From an uncultured Verrucomicrobiae bacterium (lineage in GTDB: Bacteria > Verrucomicrobiota > Verrucomicrobiia > Verrucomicrobiales > DEV007): 6,280 bases of DNA. Within the stretch, counting starts at the first letter, position 1. Each line of letters begins with the position of its first letter. Location: contig CALDKL010000572.1 of the NCBI GenBank assembly GCA_937898895.1, positions 1 through 6,280 of the forward strand, read 5' to 3'. Under the pieces are notes generated by a model. It ran no database searches, was not told the DNA's origin, and saw only the letters and a program-made list of their open reading frames with translations. The position numbers and the translations under genes were made by a program. This document shows, piece after piece, positions 1-5,726 of this stretch.

Positions 1-1148
1 CGGAGCTTCGCAAAATCGATCTTGCCCCGACCAAAACGCAGGCGCTTTCCTTCGACCTCATAGATGCGGCCACCCTGCTCCTGATCGGTGTTGCCGCCCG
101 TATCAAAGACTACCCCGTCGCCCGGTTTTACGCCGGTGGCGTCACTCACTTCGACAAAATCCGGTCCGACGCGGTCGATCCGGCCAACAAACGCGCCGCG
201 CTTTTTCCCGAAGCGCGCATGGACGAGCTTTTGGTTGTCGATCCCTTCAAGCCATCCCGTCGAGAGACCTCGGGAAAACGCCATCTCCAGTTCGTAACGG
301 TCTTCGCGCGAGGCCTTGCGCTCCGCGCCCGACTCCGCGGCATCGATCGCCTTGCGGTAGGCCCGCGTCACCGCAGCGACATACTCGGGCGTCTTGAGGC
401 GGCCCTCGATTTTGAAACTCTTCACCCCGATGCGGATCAGTTCGGGGATCTGGTCGATGCCCGCGAGATCCTGCGGCGAAAGAAGATAGCGTCGGTCGCC
501 GAGATCGCGCGTTTCCCCATCGACGACCAGCTCGTAGGGCATGCGGCAGGCCTGGGCGCACTCGCCGCGATTGGCGCTGCGTTGTCCGAGCGATTCGCTG
601 GTGAGGCACTGCCCCGAATAGGCGACGCAGAGCGCCCCGTGGACAAACGTCTCCAACTCCACCGCGCCGGGGGATTCGGGATGGAACAAGCGGATCTCGC
701 GCATCGAGTTCTCCCGTGCGATGACGGCGCGGTCCAGGTGGAGCAATCCGTGGGCAAAGGCGAGGGCCTCGGGCGAGGTGATCGTCATCTGCGTCGAGGC
801 GTGGAGAGAGAGGTCGGGAACGATCGCCCGGGCCATTGCCGCGAGTCCGAGATCCTGCACGATGATGGCGTCGACGCCCGCCTCGCTGAGGAGGCGGAGC
901 TGGGACGCGGCCTCCTCGAGTTCCGAGGGGAAGAGGAGCGTATTGAAAGCGACGAATCCGCGCACGCCGTGGGCGTGAAGGAAATCCATCAGCGCGGGCA
1001 GATCTTCGGCTGAGAAGTTCTCGGCGCGGATCCTCGCGTTGAAACGCGGCAGACCGAAGTAGATCGCGTCCGCCCCGTTTGCCACGGCGGCGCGAGCGCA
1101 GTCCCAGTTGCCCGCCGGGGCGAGCAGTTCAGTGGAGTGGTCCGGCAT
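1..1148 (-). CDS. U32-family (RlhA/TrhP-type) RNA hydroxylase, N-terminal 382 residues, runs off window
   Basis: The family, long called peptidase U32, includes E. coli RlhA (23S rRNA C2501 hydroxylation) and TrhP (tRNA U34 hydroxylation), which use prephenate-dependent chemistry and probably an iron-sulfur cluster. Seen here: the opening TELLAPAGNWDCARAAVANG, typical of the TIM-barrel-like domain; the U32 signature ETFVHGALCVAYSGQC (cysteines ~174 and 181); GECAQAC (cysteines ~197 and 201), giving the four-cysteine set; and KIEGRLKTPEYVA (~246-258). After ~270 comes an MAFSRGLSTGW segment and a KKRGAFVGRIDRV beta-rich stretch that resembles the extra C-terminal domain (DUF3656 type) of the long RlhA-like forms. 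This favours rRNA rather than tRNA as substrate, but that is inference. The ATG at 1148 is chosen because homology begins right behind it; no Shine-Dalgarno is visible. It is the last gene of a run with DUF6580 and thioredoxin, 37 bases after the former. The frame is open to base 1, so the C-terminus lies outside. Confidence 0.9.
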   Translation of the reverse strand, partial: MPDHSTELLAPAGNWDCARAAVANGADAIYFGLPRFNARIRAENFSAEDLPALMDFLHAHGVRGFVAFNTLLFPSELEEAASQLRLLSEAGVDAIIVQDLGLAAMARAIVPDLSLHASTQMTITSPEALAFAHGLLHLDRAVIARENSMREIRLFHPESPGAVELETFVHGALCVAYSGQCLTSESLGQRSANRGECAQACRMPYELVVDGETRDLGDRRYLLSPQDLAGIDQIPELIRIGVKSFKIEGRLKTPEYVAAVTRAYRKAIDAAESGAERKASREDRYELEMAFSRGLSTGWLEGIDNQKLVHARFGKKRGAFVGRIDRVGPDFVEVSDATGVKPGDGVVFDTGGNTDQEQGGRIYEVEGKRLRFGRGKIDFAKL

Positions 1149-1185
1149 CGCGAAAGGTAGCACGGAAGAACGTGTCGGGCGACGC

Positions 1186-1809
1186 TCAGCGGCCTTGCGT
1201 GGACGGAGTGAGAGAGGCGCGGGGCTGGCGTGAAAGTAGAATCGCGACCCCCGCGAGGCCGCACCAGATCGTGTCGGCGATGAGCGAATTGCGCAGGAAG
1301 AGCCACGAGGGCGGAAAGGGCGGGAGGCCCGTGGTCTGGCTCTGCCACCAACCCTGGAAGGTTTTTGCGTATTCCGGCAGCACGATCCAGGAGAAGGTGT
1401 TGGCCACCAGGTAAAAGAAGACACCCCCCAGGAGCGTGCCGCACCAGAGAGCCGGCCATACCGGGAGGCGGCGGGAGGAGAGGGCACCGAGCCAGGCCAC
1501 TCCGGCGATCACGACAGCCGAAACCAGCGTGTAGGCGGCCACCCCTTCGCCCGGATTGAGCAATCCCAGCACCAGATCGCTCGCGACAAGCATGAGCACC
1601 GGAACCCACCAGAAACGGGCACCGAGGAGAAGACCTCCCCCGAAGGCGATGGCCATGAACGGGGCGGTGTTCCAGGGCAGATCGAACACCGGCACCGCGA
1701 CGCGATAGGCCGCGCCGAGAGCGGCCAGGCCGAGTATCCACAAGGGAAAGCGGCTGTCGGTGGCGAGTTCTGGACCGGGGCGATTCACGAAAGGGACAGC
1801 GTGGAGCAA
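1186..1809 (-). CDS. DUF6580-family integral membrane protein
   Basis: A 207-residue, very hydrophobic protein with about five or six membrane segments (roughly residues 22-40, 50-64, 67-84, 92-110, 118-137 and 175-193). Features that recall DUF6580, a family annotated only as putative transport proteins resembling ECF S-components, are the PWNTAPFMAIAFGGGLLLG stretch at ~45-63, ANTFSWIVLPEYAKTFQGWW at ~136-155 and the GLPPFPPSWLFLRN segment at ~161-174 before the last helix. The substrate is unknown. The start is uncertain. The first possible codon is a TTG touching the thioredoxin stop (TGA then TTG), which suggests translational coupling; the next is a GTG seven codons later at 1788. Neither has a clear Shine-Dalgarno, and no ATG occurs before the second membrane segment. 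A large shadow frame on the same strand (989-1741) lacks any family resemblance. Confidence 0.78.
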   Translation of the reverse strand: MLHAVPFVNRPGPELATDSRFPLWILGLAALGAAYRVAVPVFDLPWNTAPFMAIAFGGGLLLGARFWWVPVLMLVASDLVLGLLNPGEGVAAYTLVSAVVIAGVAWLGALSSRRLPVWPALWCGTLLGGVFFYLVANTFSWIVLPEYAKTFQGWWQSQTTGLPPFPPSWLFLRNSLIADTIWCGLAGVAILLSRQPRASLTPSTQGR

Positions 1810-2139
1810 TCAGGCAAGGGCGAGAAGTTTTTCGACGATGGCATCCTTCATCATGATGCCGGTCTTTGTCTCCTTGATTTCACCGTCCTTCATAAACAGG
1901 AGCGTCGGCACCGCGCGGATGCCGAACTTCATGGCGAGATCGCGGTTCGCCATGACATCGACCTTGGCGACCTTCGCTCGGTCGCCGACTTCCGCAGCGA
2001 CTTCGTCGAGGACAGGAGAGAGCATTTTGCAAGGACCGCAGTATTCGGACCAAAAATCGATCACAACAGGGACGGTGGCTTGTTGGGCTTCGGCAACAAA
2101 CGTTTCGTCGGTGAGATGGACGATGGAGGGATGGGCCAT
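1810..2139 (-). CDS. trxA: Thioredoxin
   Basis: A 109-residue protein, the usual length of a cytoplasmic thioredoxin, which reduces disulfides in target proteins and is itself recycled by thioredoxin reductase. Seen: the beta strand VVIDFW with the buried aspartate D28, the active site SEYCGPCK with C34 and C37, the VDVMANRDLAMKFGIRAVPT stretch with the cis-proline P78, and the FMKDGE turn with glycine G86. The residue before the first active-site cysteine is tyrosine instead of the usual tryptophan, an uncommon but tolerated change. The start is placed at the ATG at 2139 (MAHPSIVHLTDETF), which gives the canonical N-terminus; an in-frame GTG at 2187 would add 16 proline- and serine-rich residues unlike the family. 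No Shine-Dalgarno is seen. It is the first gene of a tight run with DUF6580 and U32. Its upstream DNA is a transposase remnant, so its promoter may lie within the debris. Confidence 0.95.
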   Translation of the reverse strand: MAHPSIVHLTDETFVAEAQQATVPVVIDFWSEYCGPCKMLSPVLDEVAAEVGDRAKVAKVDVMANRDLAMKFGIRAVPTLLFMKDGEIKETKTGIMMKDAIVEKLLALA

Positions 2140-2190
2140 GGCAGATGTGGAACAGGGAGGTGGTTGGGAAATGGATAAAGGGATCACAGA

Positions 2191-2645
2191 TCACCCGAAA
2201 CCGGGTATCGGGCAAGCGGAAAGAGATACCGGACGCGAGCGGGCCAGAGCATCCGCATGAAACTTTGCAAGCAAAGCGAGCCTGAACTCCTGGTCGAGGG
2301 GCAGGGTCTTCTTGGAGGGGCGCGGAGCATGGCGATGGCCATCTCCCGCATGGAGGATCGGTTGCGCGAGACGGTGGCGTCCCGCGTGCCGCAAAGGTCC
2401 TCGCCGCAGGTCATGCCCAGAGTCGAGTGGCAGCGGTTCTCGATGCCCCAGTGCCCCAGTGCCCCAGTGCCCCGGACCAGCCCGGCGAGCCGCTTGGCGT
2501 CCGCTTCGATGGAACAAAGGCAGTAGGGGTTCTCGAGGAGGCCTCGGGCTTGACGGCCATGAAGGCGTTGCGGACCAAACCGTGGGAGGGAGTCCCTTAC
2601 TCCAGCGCCAGGAGGAGCCCTTCGAGGGGGAGGACGTTGCGTCAA
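2191..2645 (-). pseudogene. Decayed C-terminal remnant of an ISAs1-family transposase
   Basis: On the minus strand the frame holds CSIEADAKRLAGLVRG, then an expanded HWGIEN, then RCHSTLGMTCGEDLCGTRDA and SMREMAIAMLRA. These match the order of the conserved C-terminal motifs of ISAs1-type DDE transposases (SIxADAxxLAxxxRxHWGIENxxHxxLDVxFxED). The catalytic glutamate region is still visible, but the protein is broken. After MLRA the homology jumps to the neighbouring frame (PSKKTLPLDQEFRLALLAKF, ending at the stop at 2191), so there is a frameshift near 2316-2325. Upstream of about 2525 neither frame resembles the family, and the N-terminal two thirds are absent. No terminal inverted repeats could be paired. 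The element is dead and sits directly upstream of thioredoxin. The upper boundary of 2645 is only the end of the open frame. Confidence 0.8.
2442..2473 (+). repeat. 8-bp tandem repeat (AGTGCCCC x3 plus one degenerate copy) inside the transposase remnant
   Basis: Three perfect copies of AGTGCCCC (2450-2473) follow a degenerate copy GATGCCCC (2442-2449). Read on the minus strand, the repeat inserts extra glycine, threonine, alanine and leucine codons between VRG and HWGIEN of the ISAs1 transposase, where the family has VRGHWGIEN with nothing between. The expansion therefore occurred within the old gene, most simply by replication slippage on the GGGGCACT unit. Confidence 0.85.
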
Positions 2646-2984
2646 AGGGGGAATCTTGGGTTATTCACAATCCGTAACGGCCATAGAAAATTGCACAAAT
2701 TGTAAATGAATTCTTCCGGCAGATTTCCTTCAACCATTCATCCTGAATCCGAAGATGGGGAACCACGGAACACACCGAATCCATCGACAAATCATGGGAA
2801 TGCGGTGGAATCGAAATTCACTCATTGGGTGAACCCATCCCATCTCTCCCCTCTCGCTGATTCCGTGTCTTTTGTGTTTTCTGTGGTTGGCCATTCACGA
2901 TTTTAGGATGGAGTTGGATTGGGTGTTTTTCTTCATGATTTCGAGGATACATCCGCCCTCGACGCCCGATCCAGCTCTCTTTCA
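2646..2984. repeat. Gene-free AT-richer stretch with a coding-like dispersed intergenic repeat
   Basis: No convincing gene is present in these ~340 bases. Positions 2646-2720 are AT-rich and otherwise featureless. From ~2755 to ~2960 the DNA resembles the dispersed intergenic repeats of many environmental bacterial genomes, which give pseudo-coding frames rich in NHEEK and QPQKTQKT-like strings (here on the minus strand). Two arms face each other: AACCACGGAACACACCGAAT at 2761-2780, and at 2859-2888 a sequence whose complement begins AACCACAGAAAACACA and ends ACACGGAATC. They are imperfectly complementary and could form a long weak stem. Inside lies a small perfect hairpin, TGGGT/ACCCA with a two-base loop (2826-2837). 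The repeat ends near the broken DUF72 gene. That this is a repeat elsewhere in the genome is inference from its look. Confidence 0.5.
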
Positions 2985-3310
2985 TGTTACCTGACCCCGA
3001 TACCCGGGACTTTGAAGGAAAAACGAAAACCCTCGGGGATCTGCGAGGCGATCCCGGAGATGAAACGTTTCCTCGGCAGCGCGTAGTAGGTCGCATCGAC
3101 GCAGACCGAGCGGAAGGTGCGGGCGTATTCCTCGAGGCAGTGGTCGGAAAAACGCTTCTTGGAGAAATGGGTGCCCCAGAGATACTGGTCCTCGTCGTAG
3201 AGGATTCCGCACCAGCCCTCGTAGCGCCACGACGAAGTCCCCAGGTGGATACCGTGTTCCTCGTGAAGGCGGCGGGCGGTCTCGGCGATCCGGGTGCGTT
3301 CGAAAAGCAT
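2985..3310 (-). pseudogene. Truncated DUF72-domain protein (N-terminal part only)
   Basis: The frame starts at an ATG at 3310 preceded by GGAGAAG, a good Shine-Dalgarno; a TTG three codons earlier is in frame but less likely. It encodes about 107 residues. The motif GIHLGTSSWRYEGWCGILY, the segment YARTFRSVCVDATYYALP and IPEGFRFSFKVP are the first conserved blocks of DUF72 (a TIM-barrel-like family of unknown function, usually 240-300 residues). Right after FKVP the frame reads GIGVR and stops, so the C-terminal half of the barrel is missing. The junction coincides with a TCGGGGTCAGG sequence on the minus strand, followed by non-coding repeat DNA. The gene was therefore probably cut by an insertion or deletion and is unlikely to fold. 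DUF72 function is not well established. Confidence 0.85.
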
Positions 3311-3328
3311 CTTCTCCAATTACGAAGC

Positions 3329-3367
3329 ATCGGCCCCTCCGGGCAAAGCAATTCGCACGGGGCCGAT
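3329..3367. repeat. 9-bp perfect inverted repeat between divergent genes
   Basis: ATCGGCCCC (3329-3337) and GGGGCCGAT (3359-3367) are exact reverse complements separated by 21 bases. They lie between the start of the truncated DUF72 gene (minus) and the start of the YjdF-like gene (plus). The spacing would suit a stem-loop in the leader of the YjdF-like transcript or an operator. No run of T follows, so an intrinsic terminator is unlikely. No clear promoter elements were found in this gap. Confidence 0.5.
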
Positions 3368-3425
3368 TCGCAGACTCGACAAGATCGCCGTCCGCTTCCA
3401 TGCTGGAACCCTCCTGCGAACGCGA

Positions 3426-4112
3426 ATGAACTCCGCCGCTTCCCCGCCACTGCGGCATGGCCGCTTTTTCTTGCTTCTCGGGAGTGCCTATCTCTTGTTC
3501 ACCATCGCCCTGGGCATCGCGCCGCATCACCGCACCGACTGGTGGATGGAACACATCGTCGTGGCCGGGGGCATCGCCGTCCTCTTCGCGACGAGCCGAC
3601 ATTTCGTTTTCTCGAAGACCGGGTACGTCTACGCCTTCATCTTCCTCTGCCTCCACGGCATCGGCGCCCACTACACCTACTCCGAGGTGCCCTACCGGGA
3701 ATGGTGGTCGGCCCTGACCGGTGCCCCCACCCCCGATCCGGAGGCGCGAAACCACTTCGACCGGGCCGTTCACTTCCTCTACGGACTCATGCTCGCGCGC
3801 CCCTTCCGCGAGGCCGCCTGCTTCGCCCTGCGTCCGCGGTCCGACTTCTGGAGTCATCTCGCCGTCGTCAGTTTCATCATGGCGACCTCCCTCTTTTACG
3901 AACTATTCGAATGGGCCGCCGCGGTGATCTGGGGAGGCGAAGCCGGCATGGCTTTCCTCGGCACCCAGGGCGACGTCTGGGACGCCCACAAGGACATGCT
4001 GCTCGCCTCGATCGGCGCGGTGCTCGGGTGCGCGGGAATGGTGGCGCGAAGGCTCGTCACCGGCCGGGATCCGGCGAGGAAGTGGGGCCAAGAGCGGGCA
4101 CAAACATCATGA
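3426..4112 (+). CDS. yjdF: DUF2238 (YjdF-like) inner-membrane protein
   Basis: A 228-residue polytopic membrane protein of unknown function, the same family and about the same length as E. coli YjdF. Family blocks seen in order: HGIGAHYTYSEVPY (77-90), RNHFDRAVHFLYG (108-120), the SLFYELFEW helix (155-163) and AFLGTQGDVWDAHKDM (176-191). Histidine, aspartate and glutamate residues in these blocks sit at membrane edges and are the conserved part of the family; whether they bind metal is not known. About six membrane segments are visible (roughly 13-32, 42-58, 65-82, 113-128, 143-168 and 190-207). The ATG at 3426 is chosen because the first helix follows a short positively charged tail. The frame is open back to 3294, but that extension overlaps the opposing DUF72 start and looks non-coding. 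No strong Shine-Dalgarno. It converges on the NERD gene. Confidence 0.92.
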   Translation: MNSAASPPLRHGRFFLLLGSAYLLFTIALGIAPHHRTDWWMEHIVVAGGIAVLFATSRHFVFSKTGYVYAFIFLCLHGIGAHYTYSEVPYREWWSALTGAPTPDPEARNHFDRAVHFLYGLMLARPFREAACFALRPRSDFWSHLAVVSFIMATSLFYELFEWAAAVIWGGEAGMAFLGTQGDVWDAHKDMLLASIGAVLGCAGMVARRLVTGRDPARKWGQERAQTS

Positions 4113-4233
4113 CAGTCCGTCAAGCCACGACCTGCAATCTGCCCGCGCTTGCTCCCCGCTCCGGGAGATCCAGGGCATGCATGCACGCGTTCCTCGAGCG
4201 CTTGCGCGCCGCCCACCTATGTCGGAGCTTCCG
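4113..4233. other. Convergent intergenic spacer with weak hairpins, no clear terminator
   Basis: The spacer between the two convergent stops contains a weak stem, CTCCC/GGGAG (4152-4156 with 4163-4167), and a 10-bp palindrome, GCATGCATGC (4175-4184). Neither is followed by a T run on either strand. If there is a bidirectional terminator here it is not of the standard type. Confidence 0.4.
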
Positions 4234-4920
4234 CTACTTCCTCGCCGACACCACATGCACCCTCCTTTCCGCCTTCACCGCTTCGCACCAGCGGATCACT
4301 TGCGCCACCTCCTCCGCGGTCAGTAGTTCGACCTGATGGCCGCGGATGTAGGAGACGAGTCCGCCGGTCATCACCTGCGGTGGGAGAGGGGTCTTCAAGG
4401 TCGCGCCTCCGGCGAAAAAGACGAGGTTGTGGAACACTGACGCGGGCAATCCTGTCTCCTGGGCCAATGCGCGGAGGTGAAGGGCGTTTTGATGGAGCGG
4501 ATTTTGAAAGCGGGACTTCCTGCCATAAATCGTCTGGGTCCAAGAGCGGGCATTCGCATCGCCGAAGATCCAGCCCTGATAGTTCTTCGTTTCGATTACG
4601 AAGATTCCGAAGAGCGAGACCACGACATGGTCGATCTGGGTGGTTCCTTTACCATCGGGCCGGGTGATGACGAGGTCATGGAAAACGCGATGGGTCTTCG
4701 GATCGAGATGATTGAGAACGCCAACCGACACGATGGCTTCTCCGACCCGGCCTTTCACCTTCGCAGATCGCCAAAACCGCTTCGCCACGGAGAGGGCGAA
4801 ACAAAGGAGCAGAAAGGGCCAGAATTTGTCGAGGAAGACTCCCGCCGTCTGTGGCAGGGTCGCGGGCAGCTTTTCAAGCACCGCATCAATCACGGAAGAG
4901 GCACTCATGAACGCATCCAT
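4234..4920 (-). CDS. Membrane-anchored NERD-domain (nuclease-related) protein
   Basis: A 228-residue protein with one N-terminal membrane segment (~32-47, FWPFLLLCFAL) followed by a basic linker, so the domain most likely faces the cytoplasm. Residues ~58-160 form a NERD domain: GRVGE (57-61), QIDHVVVS (95-102) with D97, GIFVIETKNYQGWIFG (105-120) with E110 and K112, WTQ (127-129) and NPLHQN (140-145). The D and ExK residues match the PD-(D/E)xK-like nuclease core from which the family takes its name; nuclease activity itself is inferred. The C-terminal ~65 residues (GHQVELLTAEEVAQVI) look like the usual NERD tail. The ATG at 4920 has a GGAGGT Shine-Dalgarno six bases upstream, inside the preceding gene, which it overlaps by 16 bases. 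A longer open frame back to 5292 is the shadow of that gene. Stop is TAG. Confidence 0.93.
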   Translation of the reverse strand: MDAFMSASSVIDAVLEKLPATLPQTAGVFLDKFWPFLLLCFALSVAKRFWRSAKVKGRVGEAIVSVGVLNHLDPKTHRVFHDLVITRPDGKGTTQIDHVVVSLFGIFVIETKNYQGWIFGDANARSWTQTIYGRKSRFQNPLHQNALHLRALAQETGLPASVFHNLVFFAGGATLKTPLPPQVMTGGLVSYIRGHQVELLTAEEVAQVIRWCEAVKAERRVHVVSARK

Positions 4921-5558
4921 AGAATGACCTCCGTTATCAGTTCGAGGACTCGGCAGAATCCAGGCCACCCGAGGAGAAAGTCGAGAGCGACGGCCTCGTG
5001 GAGCAGAATGGTTCCCCGGAACACGCGCTGGAAAGACGCCTTGGCCGTTTTGTGACGGAACTGTCGTTGAGCGAGGAAACTGCCCGGCCAAGCTCCGATG
5101 AGATCGAGGGAATGCAGGGACGACTCGGACCGCCGCCGTCTGCCACCCAGGGCCCGGTCCTTGTCGTCGCGGTAGGCACCATAGCTGAGTCCGGATACCA
5201 GGGCAAGGTAGCCGAAGCTGATCCACGGCGACCACGGCAAGGACAGCACCGCCAGCGCCGGTGGGAACAAGAGGAAGAACAGAACGGCCCAATCCCGAAA
5301 CCGAAGTTGTCCCCGGCGTTCCAGAGACTGGACCAAGGTCGCACAGTCCCTCCCCTTCCCGTCAGTTCCGACCACAAATGAAACCTCATCACCCCGTCGC
5401 GGCCGGAGGTCCCGCCTCACGAAGTCGCGATGGTGGACAAAGAGACGCTTGCCTCCATGATCCACAAAACCAAATCCTTTGGAGGCGTCCCATTCGACGA
5501 TTCGAGAACGGTTCGCCGCGCTGGAAATGGATTCGGTTCCGATAAGGGTGGATCCCAT
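4905..5558 (-). CDS. Cold-shock-domain plus DUF1294 membrane protein
   Basis: A 217-residue fusion known from many bacteria. Residues ~17-78 are a cold-shock (OB-fold) domain with the nucleic-acid-binding motifs KGFGFVD (27-33) and LFVHHRDF (39-46). Residues ~88-105 and 112-128 are membrane segments. They are followed by the DUF1294 part: YRDDKDRA (129-136), SESSLH (144-149), GAWPGS (155-160) and QRQFRHKTAK (164-173), then a third hydrophobic stretch (~183-197). The role of DUF1294 is not known; the OB-fold suggests single-stranded RNA or DNA binding at the inner membrane. The ATG at 5558 is preferred over an in-frame TTG at 5591. It has no Shine-Dalgarno but sits where transcription from the promoter just upstream would start. 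The gene overlaps the NERD gene and forms an operon with it. Confidence 0.93.
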   Translation of the reverse strand: MGSTLIGTESISSAANRSRIVEWDASKGFGFVDHGGKRLFVHHRDFVRRDLRPRRGDEVSFVVGTDGKGRDCATLVQSLERRGQLRFRDWAVLFFLLFPPALAVLSLPWSPWISFGYLALVSGLSYGAYRDDKDRALGGRRRRSESSLHSLDLIGAWPGSFLAQRQFRHKTAKASFQRVFRGTILLHEAVALDFLLGWPGFCRVLELITEVILWMRS

Positions 5559-5563
5559 TATGA

Positions 5564-5591
5564 ATTTTATAATAGATTTTCCCGTTCGCAA
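5564..5591 (-). promoter_or_regulatory. Candidate promoter giving a leaderless mRNA for the CSD-DUF1294/NERD operon
   Basis: Minus strand: TTGCGA (5591-5586, four of six matches to the -35 consensus), a 16-base spacer, and TAAAAT (5569-5564, five of six to the -10). The ATG at 5558 is six bases after the -10, the expected transcription start. The patch is AT-rich against a GC-rich background, and the gene lacks a Shine-Dalgarno, both consistent with a leaderless transcript. This is inferred from spacing alone. Confidence 0.45.
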
Positions 5592-5656
5592 TCCCGATAT
5601 CGCCTCCCCTCCGAAAGCGAGGTCTCACTGAATGACGACGCCAATTTATGGGCGGA

Positions 5657-5699
5657 TGGGCCCGCAGGGATTCGAACCCTGGACCAAGGGATTATGAGT
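5657..5699 (-). pseudogene. 3' half of a CAU-anticodon tRNA (tRNA-Met type), likely attachment site of an integrated element
   Basis: Minus strand, 5' to 3': A, loop CTCATAA (5698-5692, anticodon CAT at 5696-5694), anticodon-stem 3' strand TCCCT, variable loop TGGTC, T-arm CAGGG-TTCGAAT-CCCTG (5681-5665, perfectly paired), acceptor CGGGCCC (5664-5658) and discriminator A (5657). No CCA is encoded. Every piece is canonical, but the bases before the anticodon loop cannot pair with TCCCT, and there is no D-arm with a GG loop. The gene is therefore broken at 5699/5700, in the anticodon stem. Tyrosine recombinases commonly integrate at this place and leave a displaced 3' tRNA fragment at one end of the element. 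A sequence GGGCTCG at 5736-5730 could pair with the acceptor strand and might mean a degenerate full-length gene of 80 bases. CAU could also be tRNA-Ile2 before lysidine modification. Confidence 0.75.
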
Positions 5700-5713
5700 T
5701 TGGCTAAGTGGCT

Positions 5714-5726
5714 GTAGTTAAACTAC
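5714..5726. repeat. 13-bp palindrome GTAGTTAAACTAC beside the tRNA fragment
   Basis: GTAGTT and AACTAC are perfect inverted repeats around a single central A. The site lies 15 bases inside the element side of the tRNA break. It may be a recombinase or accessory-protein site, or a relic of a D-arm; the sequence alone does not decide. Confidence 0.45.

Noticed and set aside
219..1013. Long plus-strand frame (264 codons)
   Set aside because: Antisense to the U32 gene, whose conserved motifs lie on the minus strand throughout.
989..1741. Long minus-strand frame (250 codons) overlapping the DUF6580 gene
   Set aside because: Arginine-, glycine- and proline-rich with no family resemblance; it is a GC-driven shadow of the membrane-protein gene.
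2140..2187. N-terminal extension of thioredoxin from a GTG at 2187
   Set aside because: The extra 16 residues are proline- and serine-rich, unlike the family, and are neither a signal peptide nor preceded by a ribosome binding site.
1760..2260. Plus-strand frame of 166 codons
   Set aside because: Antisense to thioredoxin, which has clear CGPC and cis-proline motifs.
4152..4167. Intrinsic terminator between the convergent genes
   Set aside because: The stem is only 5 bp and no T run follows on either strand.
2984..4336. Plus-strand frame of 450 codons
   Set aside because: Runs antisense through DUF72 and NERD sequence and out of frame through the YjdF-like gene; composition is that of a shadow frame.
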